A stretch of 64,000 bases of DNA from Pasteurellaceae bacterium (GTDB taxonomy: Bacteria; Pseudomonadota; Gammaproteobacteria; Enterobacterales; Pasteurellaceae), in contig CAAEJV010000013.1 in NCBI GenBank assembly GCA_900756155.1, forward strand, positions 3,366 through 67,365, read 5' to 3'. Positions 8,719 to 16,939 of the stretch are shown one piece after another. Every line of letters starts with the position of its first letter. Positions within the stretch are counted from its first letter, which is position 1. The notes below the pieces were generated by a model, which was given only the letters and a program-made list of their open reading frames with translations, ran no database searches and was not told where the DNA came from. The position numbers were made by a program, and so were the translations under genes.

Positions 8719-9204
8719 ATGAATAAGATTAAATGTGCTTTTTTAGTCGCAGGAAGTTTTTTGCTTTTTGCTTGTTCAAGTGGTGTTCGTGAAGAGTATG
8801 CGATGAACTATAAAGGTCAGATTGGTGATCCGATTATAGCCATTGCCATGTTAAGTGAACAACAATATGAATGGGCGGGTACACCTTATGTCTTAGGTGG
8901 ACAGTCTCGTGGCGGTATTGATTGTTCTGGTTTTGTGCAAAAGACCTTTATTGACCGTTTTAACATTCGCCTTCCTCGTACAACGAAAGATCAAGCGGGT
9001 TATGGAAAACTTGTTCGCAAAGAAGATATCCAAACTGGCGATTTAATTTTCTTTAAGACAGGGCGTGGACCAAATGGGTATCATGTCGGGATTTATGTGA
9101 AAGAAGATAAATTTTTACATGCCTCAACCAAAGGTGGCGTGATTTATTCTTCGATGAACAGCCCTTATTGGAAGAAAGCCTTTTGGCAAGTTAGACGAGT
9201 ATAG
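8719..9204 (+). CDS. NlpC/P60 family lipoprotein, cell-wall endopeptidase
   Basis: 161 residues. The start at 8719 was chosen because AGGA precedes it and the signal peptide (LLFAC lipobox, Cys19) begins here. An NlpC/P60 papain-like domain occupies residues about 45-161: catalytic Cys in GIDCSGFVQ, His in GYHVGIYV, third residue near FLHAS. By family this is a D,L-endopeptidase cleaving peptidoglycan cross-link peptides, like E. coli MepS (Spr) or NlpC, at the outer-membrane inner face. Which of these it corresponds to cannot be settled here. Confidence 0.88.
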   Translation: MNKIKCAFLVAGSFLLFACSSGVREEYAMNYKGQIGDPIIAIAMLSEQQYEWAGTPYVLGGQSRGGIDCSGFVQKTFIDRFNIRLPRTTKDQAGYGKLVRKEDIQTGDLIFFKTGRGPNGYHVGIYVKEDKFLHASTKGGVIYSSMNSPYWKKAFWQVRRV

Positions 9205-9212
9205 TGAAAATA

Positions 9213-9244
9213 AAAAAGTGCGGTTAAAATTAACCGCACTTTTT
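9213..9244. terminator. bidirectional USS-pair terminator
   Basis: AAAAAGTGCGGTTAA and TTAACCGCACTTTTT form a near-perfect palindrome between the convergent NlpC/P60 gene and metF. A/T tracts on both sides allow it to end both transcripts. Confidence 0.85.
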
Positions 9245-9247
9245 CTT

Positions 9248-10138
9248 TTATGGATTCGCTGCAGGGCGAATGCCTAATGTATGACAAATCGCATACGTGA
9301 GTTCGCTACGATTTAACGTGTAGAAGTGGAAGTCATTTACACCCTCACGAGAAAGGATTTTTACCATATCCATTGCCACACTCGCCGCGACAAGATTGCG
9401 AGTAGTAGGATCATCATCTAATCCTTCATATGCTTTAGCCAACCATGATGGAATTTTTACATTCGTAAATGATGCCATTTTTTGAAGTTGTTTGAAGTTA
9501 GTTACAGGTAGAATACCCGGAACAATTTCAGCCTCAATACCAATGGATGCACAGCGGTCTCGGAAACGAAGATAACTATCAATATCAAAGAAGAATTGAG
9601 TAATGACATGATTCGCACCTGCATCAATTTTACGTTTCAAATTGATTAAATCTGCTTGTGCTGATTTTGCTTCAGGATGAACTTCAGGGTATGCTGCAAC
9701 TGAGATATCAAAGTCAGCTACGGAGCGGAGTAGTTCAACTAAATCAGCCGCATAGAAAGGTTTTTTGGCATAGCCTTTTGGCTCATCACCGCGTAATGCC
9801 ACAATGCGACGAATACCGCTATCCCAATAATCTTTTGCAATTTCTTTTAATTCTTCAGGTGTTGCATCAATACCTGTTAAATGTGGTGCGGCTTCTATGC
9901 CTGTTTCTGCTTTAATGGCTTTCACGATGCTATGTGTACGATCACGTTCGCCAGAGTTTGCACCATAGGTGACGGAAACAAATTTAGGATTTAATACTTT
10001 TAAGCGATGGATGGAATCCCAAAGCATGCTTTCCATTTTTTCATTTTTAGGCGGAAAGAATTCAAAGGAGACATTAATTTTTTTGTTAGTATCAGCAAGA
10101 TGTTGATTTAATGTGTTAATTTCGTTTGCGTAGCTCAT
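9248..10138 (-). CDS. metF: 5,10-methylenetetrahydrofolate reductase
   Basis: FAD enzyme reducing methylene-THF to methyl-THF for methionine synthesis. It has 296 residues, the E. coli length. Features are the TIM-barrel start VSFEFFPPKNEKM with the catalytic Glu (about residue 27), FVSVTYGANSGERDRT, HLTGIDATPEEL, ALRGDEP and ITQFFFDIDSYLRFRDRC. Monocistronic. I see no clear MetJ box repeats (AGACGTCT-like) in the 325-nt region shared with rplM. Confidence 0.96.
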   Translation of the reverse strand: MSYANEINTLNQHLADTNKKINVSFEFFPPKNEKMESMLWDSIHRLKVLNPKFVSVTYGANSGERDRTHSIVKAIKAETGIEAAPHLTGIDATPEELKEIAKDYWDSGIRRIVALRGDEPKGYAKKPFYAADLVELLRSVADFDISVAAYPEVHPEAKSAQADLINLKRKIDAGANHVITQFFFDIDSYLRFRDRCASIGIEAEIVPGILPVTNFKQLQKMASFTNVKIPSWLAKAYEGLDDDPTTRNLVAASVAMDMVKILSREGVNDFHFYTLNRSELTYAICHTLGIRPAANP

Positions 10139-10295
10139 AGCATGCCTTCTTACGTTTTTTATTAGAATGTACTTATCATAAGATAAGAACTAATATGCGT
10201 CAATTTCAATGATTTCATCAAAATAATGAATAAAATTAATGATTGTTTATTGTGCGTTGTATTTTAAAAGAAAATCAATTTATTTGCACAAAAAG

Positions 10296-10324
10296 TTAGC
10301 ATTTTTTCTAAAAATAGGTATAAT
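10296..10324 (+). promoter_or_regulatory. candidate promoter of rplM-rpsI
   Basis: TTAGCA (10296-10301), a 17-nt spacer and a perfect TATAAT (10319-10324). Transcription would start near 10331, giving a leader of about 130 nt. The rest of the region 10139-10295 is AT-rich and shows nothing I can name. Confidence 0.6.
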
Positions 10325-10338
10325 ACGCCGACCCTGTA

Positions 10339-10363
10339 AATGCACGGATTCCCACCGTGCATT
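10339..10363 (+). promoter_or_regulatory. hairpin at the 5' end of the rplM leader
   Basis: AATGCACGG (10339-10347) pairs with CCGTGCATT (10355-10363) around a 7-nt loop, right after the predicted start of transcription. In E. coli, rplM is autoregulated by L13 through a structured 5' leader. This is a plausible counterpart, by position and structure only. Confidence 0.45.
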
Positions 10364-10463
10364 ATTTTATCGAGATCACACTCGAAGGGGTGTAGATTAA
10401 GATCAATGGTTGTGTTTCGATATGAAACACTGGGTATCAAACTTATATTTTGGTAATTAATTA

Positions 10464-10892
10464 ATGAAAACTTTTGTAGCAAAACCGGAAACAGTAAAAC
10501 GTGACTGGTATGTGGTAGATGCGACAGGTAAAACTTTAGGTCGTTTAGCTACTGAATTAGCACGCCGTCTTCGTGGTAAACACAAGGCTGAGTACACTCC
10601 ACACGTAGATACTGGTGATTACATCATCGTTATCAACGCAGACAAAGTGGCAGTAACTGGTCGTAAAGAAACAGATAAACTTTACTACTGGCACACTGGC
10701 TATGTAGGTGGTATTAAACAAGCGACTTTCAAAGAAATGATCGCTCGCCGTCCTGAAGCGGTGATTGAAATTGCGGTTAAAGGTATGTTGCCAAAAGGTC
10801 CATTAGGCCGTGCAATGTTCCGTAAATTAAAAGTGTATGCAGGTGCAGAACACCAACACGCAGCACAACAACCACAAGCATTAGACATTTAA
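10464..10892 (+). CDS. rplM: 50S ribosomal protein L13
   Basis: Early-assembly protein of the large subunit. 142 residues, the family length. It begins MKTFVAKPETVKRDWYVVDA and contains GRLATELARRLRGKHKAEYTPH and MLPKGPLGRAMFRKLKVYAG, the classic L13 stretches. A 130-nt structured leader precedes it and rpsI follows after 16 nt, the standard rplM-rpsI operon. Confidence 0.98.
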   Translation: MKTFVAKPETVKRDWYVVDATGKTLGRLATELARRLRGKHKAEYTPHVDTGDYIIVINADKVAVTGRKETDKLYYWHTGYVGGIKQATFKEMIARRPEAVIEIAVKGMLPKGPLGRAMFRKLKVYAGAEHQHAAQQPQALDI

Positions 10893-10908
10893 TCACGAGG
10901 TTTAGGAA

Positions 10909-11301
10909 ATGGCAGAGAATCAAAACTACGGCACTGGTCGCCGCAAAAGCTCTTCAGCTCGTGTATTTATCAAACCGGGCAGTGGTAAAATCACTATCAA
11001 CCAACGTGAATTAGACGTATATTTCGGTCGCGAAACAGCTCGTATGATCGTACGTCAACCGTTAGAATTAGTGGAATTAACTGATAAATTAGACCTATAC
11101 ATCACTGTTAAAGGTGGTGGTATTTCTGGTCAAGCGGGTGCAATCCGTCATGGTATCACTCGTGCATTAATGGAATATGATGAGACTTTACGTCCTGCTC
11201 TTCGTGCAGCTGGCTTCGTTACTCGTGACGCACGTCGCGTTGAACGTAAAAAAGTTGGTTTACACAAAGCACGTCGTCGTCCACAATACTCCAAACGTTA
11301 A
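10909..11301 (+). CDS. rpsI: 30S ribosomal protein S9
   Basis: 130 residues. The N-terminal NYGTGRRKSSSARVF and the C-terminal basic tail ending QYSKR, which reaches the P-site tRNA anticodon in the ribosome, are diagnostic. ACGAGG lies ahead of the ATG. Translated from the rplM transcript, followed by an intrinsic terminator. Confidence 0.98.
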   Translation: MAENQNYGTGRRKSSSARVFIKPGSGKITINQRELDVYFGRETARMIVRQPLELVELTDKLDLYITVKGGGISGQAGAIRHGITRALMEYDETLRPALRAAGFVTRDARRVERKKVGLHKARRRPQYSKR

Positions 11302-11321
11302 TTTTTATTATCGTTTCAAGA

Positions 11322-11348
11322 AAGCAGAGAGCAATCTCTGCTTTTTTT
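11322..11348 (+). terminator. rplM-rpsI terminator
   Basis: AAGCAGAGA and TCTCTGCTT pair across a GCAA loop and are followed by seven T. It lies 20 nt beyond the rpsI stop. Confidence 0.9.
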
Positions 11349-11530
11349 ATGTCTGTAAAAAACAAATTAATTAAAAATTACCGTTCTTTGATTTTTCATC
11401 GGTTGTTTATAATTAATTGATTTTAAAGAGGAAATAAGAAATTGTTAGCAATTTATCTGCCGGTTATGTTAAAATAATCGCCCATTTTTAGTAGAAGTAT
11501 ATAAGTTAGTTTGGATCTTCGGAGGAATAA

Positions 11531-12169
11531 ATGTCCAATGCATCAAGTAAACGTTCGGTAATGACTCTTTTTTCAAATAAAAATGACATTTACTGCCATC
11601 AGGTAAAAATTGTTTTAGCTGAAAAAGGTGTTGCTTACGAAAACGAAGAAGTTGATCTGCAAGCATTATCAGAAGATTTAATGGAATTAAATCCTTATGG
11701 CACATTACCAACGTTGGTGGATCGTGATTTAGTGTTATTCAGCTCACGCATCATTATGGAATATCTTGATGAGCGTTTTCCACATCCTCCACTTATGCCA
11801 GTTTATCCGGTTTCTCGTGCGAAAAGCCGTCTTTTAATGTTACGTATCGAACAAGATTGGTACCCAACATTAGAAATTGCTGAAAAAGGCACGGAAGTTG
11901 AACGTGAAGAAGCATTAAAACAGCTAAAAGAAGAATTGTTAGCAGTATCGGTTATCTTCCAACAAACCCCTTATTTTATGAGTGAAGAGTTTGGTTTGGT
12001 TGATTGCTATGTTGCACCATTATTATGGAAACTACGTAATATGGGCGTGGAATTCAGTGGCACAGGAAGCAAAGCAATCAAAGGCTATATGGATCGTGTA
12101 TTTAGCCGTGATTCATTTTTACAATCTGTAGGTGAAGCTGCACCTAAAAATTTAATGGATGATAAATAA
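11531..12169 (+). CDS. sspA: stringent starvation protein A
   Basis: RNA-polymerase-associated protein of the glutathione-S-transferase fold, 212 residues as in E. coli. The N-terminal thioredoxin-like part (VMTLFSNKNDIYCHQVKIVL, then NPYGTLPTLVDRDLVL) lacks a clear GST catalytic residue, as known for SspA. The helical C-terminal half includes YFMSEEFGLVDCYVAPLLWKL. GGAGG precedes the ATG. Its stop and the sspB start share one base (TAATG), which indicates translational coupling. Confidence 0.96.
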   Translation: MSNASSKRSVMTLFSNKNDIYCHQVKIVLAEKGVAYENEEVDLQALSEDLMELNPYGTLPTLVDRDLVLFSSRIIMEYLDERFPHPPLMPVYPVSRAKSRLLMLRIEQDWYPTLEIAEKGTEVEREEALKQLKEELLAVSVIFQQTPYFMSEEFGLVDCYVAPLLWKLRNMGVEFSGTGSKAIKGYMDRVFSRDSFLQSVGEAAPKNLMDDK

Positions 12170-12615
12170 TGACCCACACACCTTCTCCAAAACGCCCTTA
12201 TTTACTAAGAGCCTATTATGATTGGCTAGTGGATAACGATTTCACCCCATATCTAGTGGTGGATGCTAATTATTATGGTACCAATGTGCCTGTGGAATAT
12301 GTGAAAGATGGGCAAATCGTCTTAAATCTTTCTGCTGGGGCGACAGGGAATTTGCAATTAACCAATGATTTTATTCAGTTTAATGCTCGTTTCCAAGGTG
12401 TGGCTCGTGAGTTATATATTCCGATGGGGGCGGCTTTAGCTATTTATGCACGTGAAAATGGTGATGGCGTGATGTTTGAGCCAGAAGAAATTTACGATGA
12501 ACTCAATCGTGAACCAACATCAGAACAGCCATTGAGCTTTGCTGAAGCGGTAGATAAACCTAAAGCTGAAAAGAAACCACAGAAATCAGCATCTCATTTA
12601 CGAATAGTAGATTAA
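12169..12615 (+). CDS. sspB: ClpXP adaptor SspB
   Basis: Delivers ssrA-tagged peptides from stalled ribosomes to ClpXP. 148 residues. The folded substrate-binding domain (about 8-115: RPYLLRAYYDWLVDND, NLSAGATGNLQLTND, ELYIPMGAALAIYARENG) is followed by a charged flexible linker. The C-terminal ClpX-binding tail reads SHLRIVD, matching the XB-motif position. It overlaps sspA by one base. Confidence 0.96.
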   Translation: MTHTPSPKRPYLLRAYYDWLVDNDFTPYLVVDANYYGTNVPVEYVKDGQIVLNLSAGATGNLQLTNDFIQFNARFQGVARELYIPMGAALAIYARENGDGVMFEPEEIYDELNREPTSEQPLSFAEAVDKPKAEKKPQKSASHLRIVD

Positions 12616-12627
12616 TGAAAGAAAAAC

Positions 12628-12657
12628 AAAAGTGCGGTTAAAATTAACCGCACTTTT
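12628..12657. terminator. bidirectional USS-pair terminator, sspB / trpA
   Basis: AAAAGTGCGGTTAA and TTAACCGCACTTTT form an inverted pair between convergent sspB and the end of the trp operon, with a T run on the plus strand. Confidence 0.85.
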
Positions 12658-12664
12658 TTATTTA

Positions 12665-13471
12665 TTATTTGGTTGCAGCTTTCATATCACGAACAAACTC
12701 AGAGAGTTCAGTTAAGCATTGAGCTTGATTATCTAAATTTCGCTCGATGATTTTTACCGTTGCAGAGCCTGAAATAGCTCCCGCTGCACCTAGTTGAAGG
12801 GCTTCTTTCACTTGAGCTGGTTGAGCAATACCAAAACCTTGTAGAATTGGTGGCGCCTTGTGGGCTTTAAGTTGTTCTACAAGTGTATCTAAGTTTGCGG
12901 CATGAGCTTGATTCTCTGCACTTGTTACACCCGAACGAGAAACTAAATAGGTATAGCCTTCGCTGTTTTCAGCAACGCCTTGTACCGTTTTGGTATCAGC
13001 ATTTGGTGGGCAAATAAAGACAGGTTGAATACCGTGTTTTTTAGCGGCTTGAACATAGTCTTCTTTTGCCAATAGCGGAATATCTGCCACTAAAACTGCA
13101 TCCACGCCGACTTCTGCACAACGTTGATAGAAATTATCTAAGCCTTTCGCAAAAATTAAATTTGCGCAAAGGAGTAAGCTAATCGGAATCTCTGGATATT
13201 TTGACCGCACTTTAGCGAGTAATTTGAAACTATCTTCTGTGCTATGGCCGGCATTAAGTGCTCGGTTATTGGCTGCTTGAATAACGGGACCATCTAGTAA
13301 TGGATCTGAAAATGGAAAACCTAATTCCAAAGCATCTGCGCCATTTTCGACTAACGTGCAAATAATCTCAAAAGAGCGATCAAATGTTGGATCGCATAAT
13401 GTCACGAAAGGTACAAAAGCCCCTTCTTTTTTCGCTGCAAGTTCTGCAAATTTAGTTTCAAAACGGCTCAT
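12665..13471 (-). CDS. trpA: tryptophan synthase alpha chain
   Basis: Cleaves indole-3-glycerol phosphate to indole, channelled to TrpB. 268 residues, TIM barrel. The catalytic Asp lies in LELGFPFSDPLLDGPVIQ (about residue 60); the catalytic Glu is the E of that same segment. The phosphate-binding LLxGFG-type loop is ILQGFGIAQPAQV and GAISGSATV follows. The stop of trpB and this ATG overlap (TAATG). Last gene of the trp operon. Confidence 0.97.
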   Translation of the reverse strand: MSRFETKFAELAAKKEGAFVPFVTLCDPTFDRSFEIICTLVENGADALELGFPFSDPLLDGPVIQAANNRALNAGHSTEDSFKLLAKVRSKYPEIPISLLLCANLIFAKGLDNFYQRCAEVGVDAVLVADIPLLAKEDYVQAAKKHGIQPVFICPPNADTKTVQGVAENSEGYTYLVSRSGVTSAENQAHAANLDTLVEQLKAHKAPPILQGFGIAQPAQVKEALQLGAAGAISGSATVKIIERNLDNQAQCLTELSEFVRDMKAATK

Positions 13472-14667
13472 TATAGCATTCCTTTTTCTTTTAAAACTTT
13501 ATCAACGGTGAAAATATCTTTATCACCACGACCAGAAAGATTCACCACTAAAAGTTGTTCTTTATTTGGTTCTTGATGAATCATTTTTAGCGCATGTGCT
13601 AATGCATGAGAACTTTCCAATGCAGGAATAATCCCTTCATGTTTTGCTAACGCTTGGAAAGCATTTAATGCTTCATCATCAGTGATGCTTGGGTATTCTG
13701 CACGACCAATGCTTTGTAAGTAAGCATGTTGAGGGCCTACAGAAGGGAAGTCCAGTCCTGCAGAAATGGAGTAGGATTCTTCCACTTGGCCATCTTCAGT
13801 TTGCATTAAAGGTGATTTCATACCGAAATAAATACCCACTTTTGCATGGCCTAATGGTGCACCATGTTCACCACTTTCGATGCCATGACCTGCAGGTTCC
13901 ACACCAATTAAGCGTACGCCTTTTTCATCAATAAAATCAGTAAACATACCAATCGCATTGGAACCACCACCGACTGCCGCAATGACAGCATCCGGTAAAC
14001 GACCTTCTTTTTCTAAGATTTGACGTTTGGTTTCTTCCCCAATCATTTTTTGGAATTCACGTACAATGGTTGGGAATGGATGAGGACCTGCTGCGGTACC
14101 CAATAAATAATGGGTATTTTCATAGTTGGCTGACCAATCACGCATTGCTTCACAGCATGCATCTTTTAATGAGCAAGAGCCTTTTTGTACAGGTATTACT
14201 TCAGCCCCCATTAAACGCATACGAAATACGTTTGGTGATTGACGTTCCACGTCTTTAGCTCCCATATAAACACGGCAAGGCATATCTAACATCGCACAAG
14301 CAAGGGCTGTTGCTACGCCATGTTGGCCTGCACCGGTTTCCGCGATAATGCGCGTTTTACCCATGCGTTTTGCTAATAAAATTTGACCTAATACTTGGTT
14401 GGTTTTATGGGCACCACCGTGAAGTAAATCTTCACGTTTTAAATAAATTTTTGCTTTTGTTCCTTTGGTTAAATTACGGCAAAGGGTAAGTGCGGTTGGT
14501 CTGCCCGCATAATTTTTAAGTAAATTTTGAAATTCACGTTGGAATTCAGGATCGTCTTTTGCTTCAACAAAGGCTTTTTCTAGCTGTTGTAGTACCGGTA
14601 CCAGAATTTCTGGTACATACATTCCGCCAAATTCACCGAAATAAGGATTTAAAAGGGTTTCTGACAT
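13471..14667 (-). CDS. trpB: tryptophan synthase beta chain
   Basis: PLP enzyme joining indole and serine. 398 residues (E. coli 397). The PLP lysine is in KREDLLHGGAHKTNQ (about residue 88). The phosphate-binding loop is AAVGGGSNAIGMF and the C-terminal NLSGRGDKD is also typical. Translationally coupled to trpA by a one-base overlap. The SDR gene lies only 12 nt upstream, so trpB belongs to the same transcript as the upstream trp genes. Confidence 0.97.
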   Translation of the reverse strand: MSETLLNPYFGEFGGMYVPEILVPVLQQLEKAFVEAKDDPEFQREFQNLLKNYAGRPTALTLCRNLTKGTKAKIYLKREDLLHGGAHKTNQVLGQILLAKRMGKTRIIAETGAGQHGVATALACAMLDMPCRVYMGAKDVERQSPNVFRMRLMGAEVIPVQKGSCSLKDACCEAMRDWSANYENTHYLLGTAAGPHPFPTIVREFQKMIGEETKRQILEKEGRLPDAVIAAVGGGSNAIGMFTDFIDEKGVRLIGVEPAGHGIESGEHGAPLGHAKVGIYFGMKSPLMQTEDGQVEESYSISAGLDFPSVGPQHAYLQSIGRAEYPSITDDEALNAFQALAKHEGIIPALESSHALAHALKMIHQEPNKEQLLVVNLSGRGDKDIFTVDKVLKEKGML

Positions 14668-14679
14668 AATATTTCCTTG

Positions 14680-15438
14680 TTATTTTTGAATTCTTGCGAC
14701 ATTAAGTGGTGCAAAAGTTTGTGCAGTTGGCATCACTTCAATTCGATTTATATTGACATGTTCAGGTTGTTGATTGAGCCATAACACAATATTAGCAATA
14801 TCTTGTGGGCTGACATATTCTACATTTTCATAGAGTTTTTTTGCTCGGGCATCATCACCTTTAAAGCGGATATTAGAAAATTCAGTTCCACCACAAAGAC
14901 CAGGCTCTACATTGGTCACGCGAATTTGTGTACCAGCAAGATCGGCTCGAAGATTTAAACTAAATTGTTTAATAAACGCTTTAGTGCCACCGTATACATT
15001 GCCACCTGGATAAGGATAAGTACCTGCAATTGAGCCTAAATTAATAATATGACCTGAATTGCGTTCAACCATTTGGGGTAACACAAGACGAGTAATGGTG
15101 ACGAGTCCTTTAATATTGGTATCAATCATTTGCATCCAATCGTCTAAACTCGCTTTATCTGCACTTTCTAAGCCTAATCCTAAACCTGCATTATTCACCA
15201 ATAAATCAATGGATTGCCAATTAGCGGGAAGGGAATGGAAAGCATCTTCTGTTGCTTGGCGATCTGAAATATCAAAGGCAAGGAAATGGAAGTTCTCACC
15301 TAATTCTTGTTGTAATTGTTCTAAACGAGCTACGCGGCGCCCTGTGCCAATTACACGATAACCATTTTCAATAAGTGTGCGACAAATTGCCGCACCAAAT
15401 CCGGCCGTTGCGCCGGTTACTAAAGCTGTTCTTTGCAT
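14680..15438 (-). CDS. YdfG-like short-chain dehydrogenase inside the trp operon
   Basis: 252 residues from the ATG at 15438, preceded by an AAGGGGAAG ribosome site. The upstream TTG extension is unlikely because it would contain that site. Classical SDR: nucleotide-binding TGATAGFGAAI near the N-terminus, RRVARLEQL pointing to NADP, NNAGLGLG, catalytic Ser in INLGSIAG and YGGTK as the YxxxK motif. Close to E. coli YdfG, an NADP-dependent 3-hydroxy-acid / malonic semialdehyde reductase. It sits between trpCF and trpB with 12- and 23-nt gaps, so it is co-transcribed with tryptophan synthesis. The reason for that is unknown. Confidence 0.9.
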   Translation of the reverse strand: MQRTALVTGATAGFGAAICRTLIENGYRVIGTGRRVARLEQLQQELGENFHFLAFDISDRQATEDAFHSLPANWQSIDLLVNNAGLGLGLESADKASLDDWMQMIDTNIKGLVTITRLVLPQMVERNSGHIINLGSIAGTYPYPGGNVYGGTKAFIKQFSLNLRADLAGTQIRVTNVEPGLCGGTEFSNIRFKGDDARAKKLYENVEYVSPQDIANIVLWLNQQPEHVNINRIEVMPTAQTFAPLNVARIQK

Positions 15439-15461
15439 AATACTTCCCCTTAGCAATCAGA

Positions 15462-16898
15462 TTAATTTGACAAAATCGTTTTAAAAACTGACCGCACTTT
15501 TTCGCTGTCTTTTACGCCTGCGGCAGTTTCTACACCAGAATTGAGATCAACACCTAAGCAACCTTGCTTAATGGCTTGTTCAATATTGTTAGGTGAAATG
15601 CCACCAGCCAAAATAATTTTGTGTTTCAAGTTTTCAGGAATGACTGACCAATTAAAGGTTTTTCCTGTACCGCCTTGTTGGTTTGCTGTTTGGCTATCGA
15701 AAATATAGCGAGCAATATTTAAATCATCCGTAAAATCAACCGCACTTTGAGCCTCAGTACTCACCGAAATGGCTTTCCAAATTTGCATTTCTTCAGGCAG
15801 CTGGTGACGAAGTGCGGCAATAAATTCAGCGGTTTCTGAACCGTGTAGCTGAACGGCATAAAGCTGCAATTGTTTAGCGATTTTTACAATAAAATCAATT
15901 TCTTGATTCTGGAACACGCCCACGAAACGAAGTGGTGATGCTGTCACTAATTCTTGTGCTTGACGTAGGCTCACACAGCGTTTTGAATGTTCGACGAAGA
16001 TTAAGCCGCCGTATAATGCCCCGTTTGCGTAAACCTCTTTGACATCTTGCGTGCGAGTTAAACCGCATACTTTATTTTCGCCAAAAATCACTTCACGCAC
16101 AGCATTATTTAAATCTGCGCTGCCCATTAGGCTGCTGCCGATTAAAAATCCATGTGCCACTTTTTGCAAATCACGAATTTGGCTGTGATTATAAATACCT
16201 GATTCGCTGATAATACGTACATCACTAGGAATGCGATCGGCATATTTTTGTGTAAGTTCTACCACGCGGTTTAAATCAACGGTGAGATCGTGAAGATTAC
16301 GATTGTTGACTCCGATAATTTTTGCACCTAGAGCAAGGGCTCGCTCAAACTCTTCTTCGTTGCTGGTTTCTGTCAATATCCCCATGCCGAGAGAATGCGC
16401 CAGATCAGCCAGTACGCGATAGGTTTCATCATTTACTACCGAAAGCATCAATAAAATAGCATCCGCTTGATAGTAGCGCGCAAGATAAACCTGATATTCG
16501 CTGATCATAAAATCTTTGCACAATACAGGTTGTGAGACAACGTCACGTACTTGCGGCAAATAGTCAAATTTACCTTGGAAGTATTTTTCATCCGTTAGCA
16601 CAGAAACAGCTGATGCATAATGTTTATACACATTGGCGATTTCGTCTAAATTAAATTCATCACGAATTAATCCTTTAGAAGGGGACGCTTTCTTACATTC
16701 TAAAATATAAGCCGGCTTTTGATGCGTGCCTTTAGCCAACGCATCATAAAAAGAGCGGTCAGATTTTTGAATGTTTTCTTTAAATTGTGAAAGCGGAAAT
16801 TCAGCTTCCTTTGCTTTAACCCATTGCGCTTTGTCTAAGACGATTTTTTGCAGTACCGTCGCAGAGTCAATTGGTTTGGTGAAATCTTGCGTGATCAT
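15462..16898 (-). CDS. trpCF: bifunctional indole-3-glycerol-phosphate synthase / phosphoribosylanthranilate isomerase
   Basis: 478-residue fusion. Residues about 1-255 are TrpC (IGPS): YILECKKASPSKGLIRDEF, the catalytic Lys in VLCKDFMI, and IIGVNNRNLHDLTVD. Residues about 256-478 are TrpF (PRAI): KVCGLTRTQDVKEVY with the catalytic Cys, FVGVFQNQ, VQLHGSE, and ILAGGISPNNIEQA. The same TrpC-TrpF fusion is usual in enteric and Pasteurellaceae bacteria. It lies between trpD (41-nt gap) and the SDR gene. Confidence 0.97.
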   Translation of the reverse strand: MITQDFTKPIDSATVLQKIVLDKAQWVKAKEAEFPLSQFKENIQKSDRSFYDALAKGTHQKPAYILECKKASPSKGLIRDEFNLDEIANVYKHYASAVSVLTDEKYFQGKFDYLPQVRDVVSQPVLCKDFMISEYQVYLARYYQADAILLMLSVVNDETYRVLADLAHSLGMGILTETSNEEEFERALALGAKIIGVNNRNLHDLTVDLNRVVELTQKYADRIPSDVRIISESGIYNHSQIRDLQKVAHGFLIGSSLMGSADLNNAVREVIFGENKVCGLTRTQDVKEVYANGALYGGLIFVEHSKRCVSLRQAQELVTASPLRFVGVFQNQEIDFIVKIAKQLQLYAVQLHGSETAEFIAALRHQLPEEMQIWKAISVSTEAQSAVDFTDDLNIARYIFDSQTANQQGGTGKTFNWSVIPENLKHKIILAGGISPNNIEQAIKQGCLGVDLNSGVETAAGVKDSEKVRSVFKTILSN

Positions 16899-16939
16899 AA
16901 TATTTCTTCTTATTGTGGCTTATCAAATCAGCCTTTATC

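Noticed and set aside
10139..10295. MetJ boxes upstream of metF
   Set aside because: No tandem AGACGTCT-like sequences found; TTCAT-N7-ATGAA near 10213 does not have MetR spacing.
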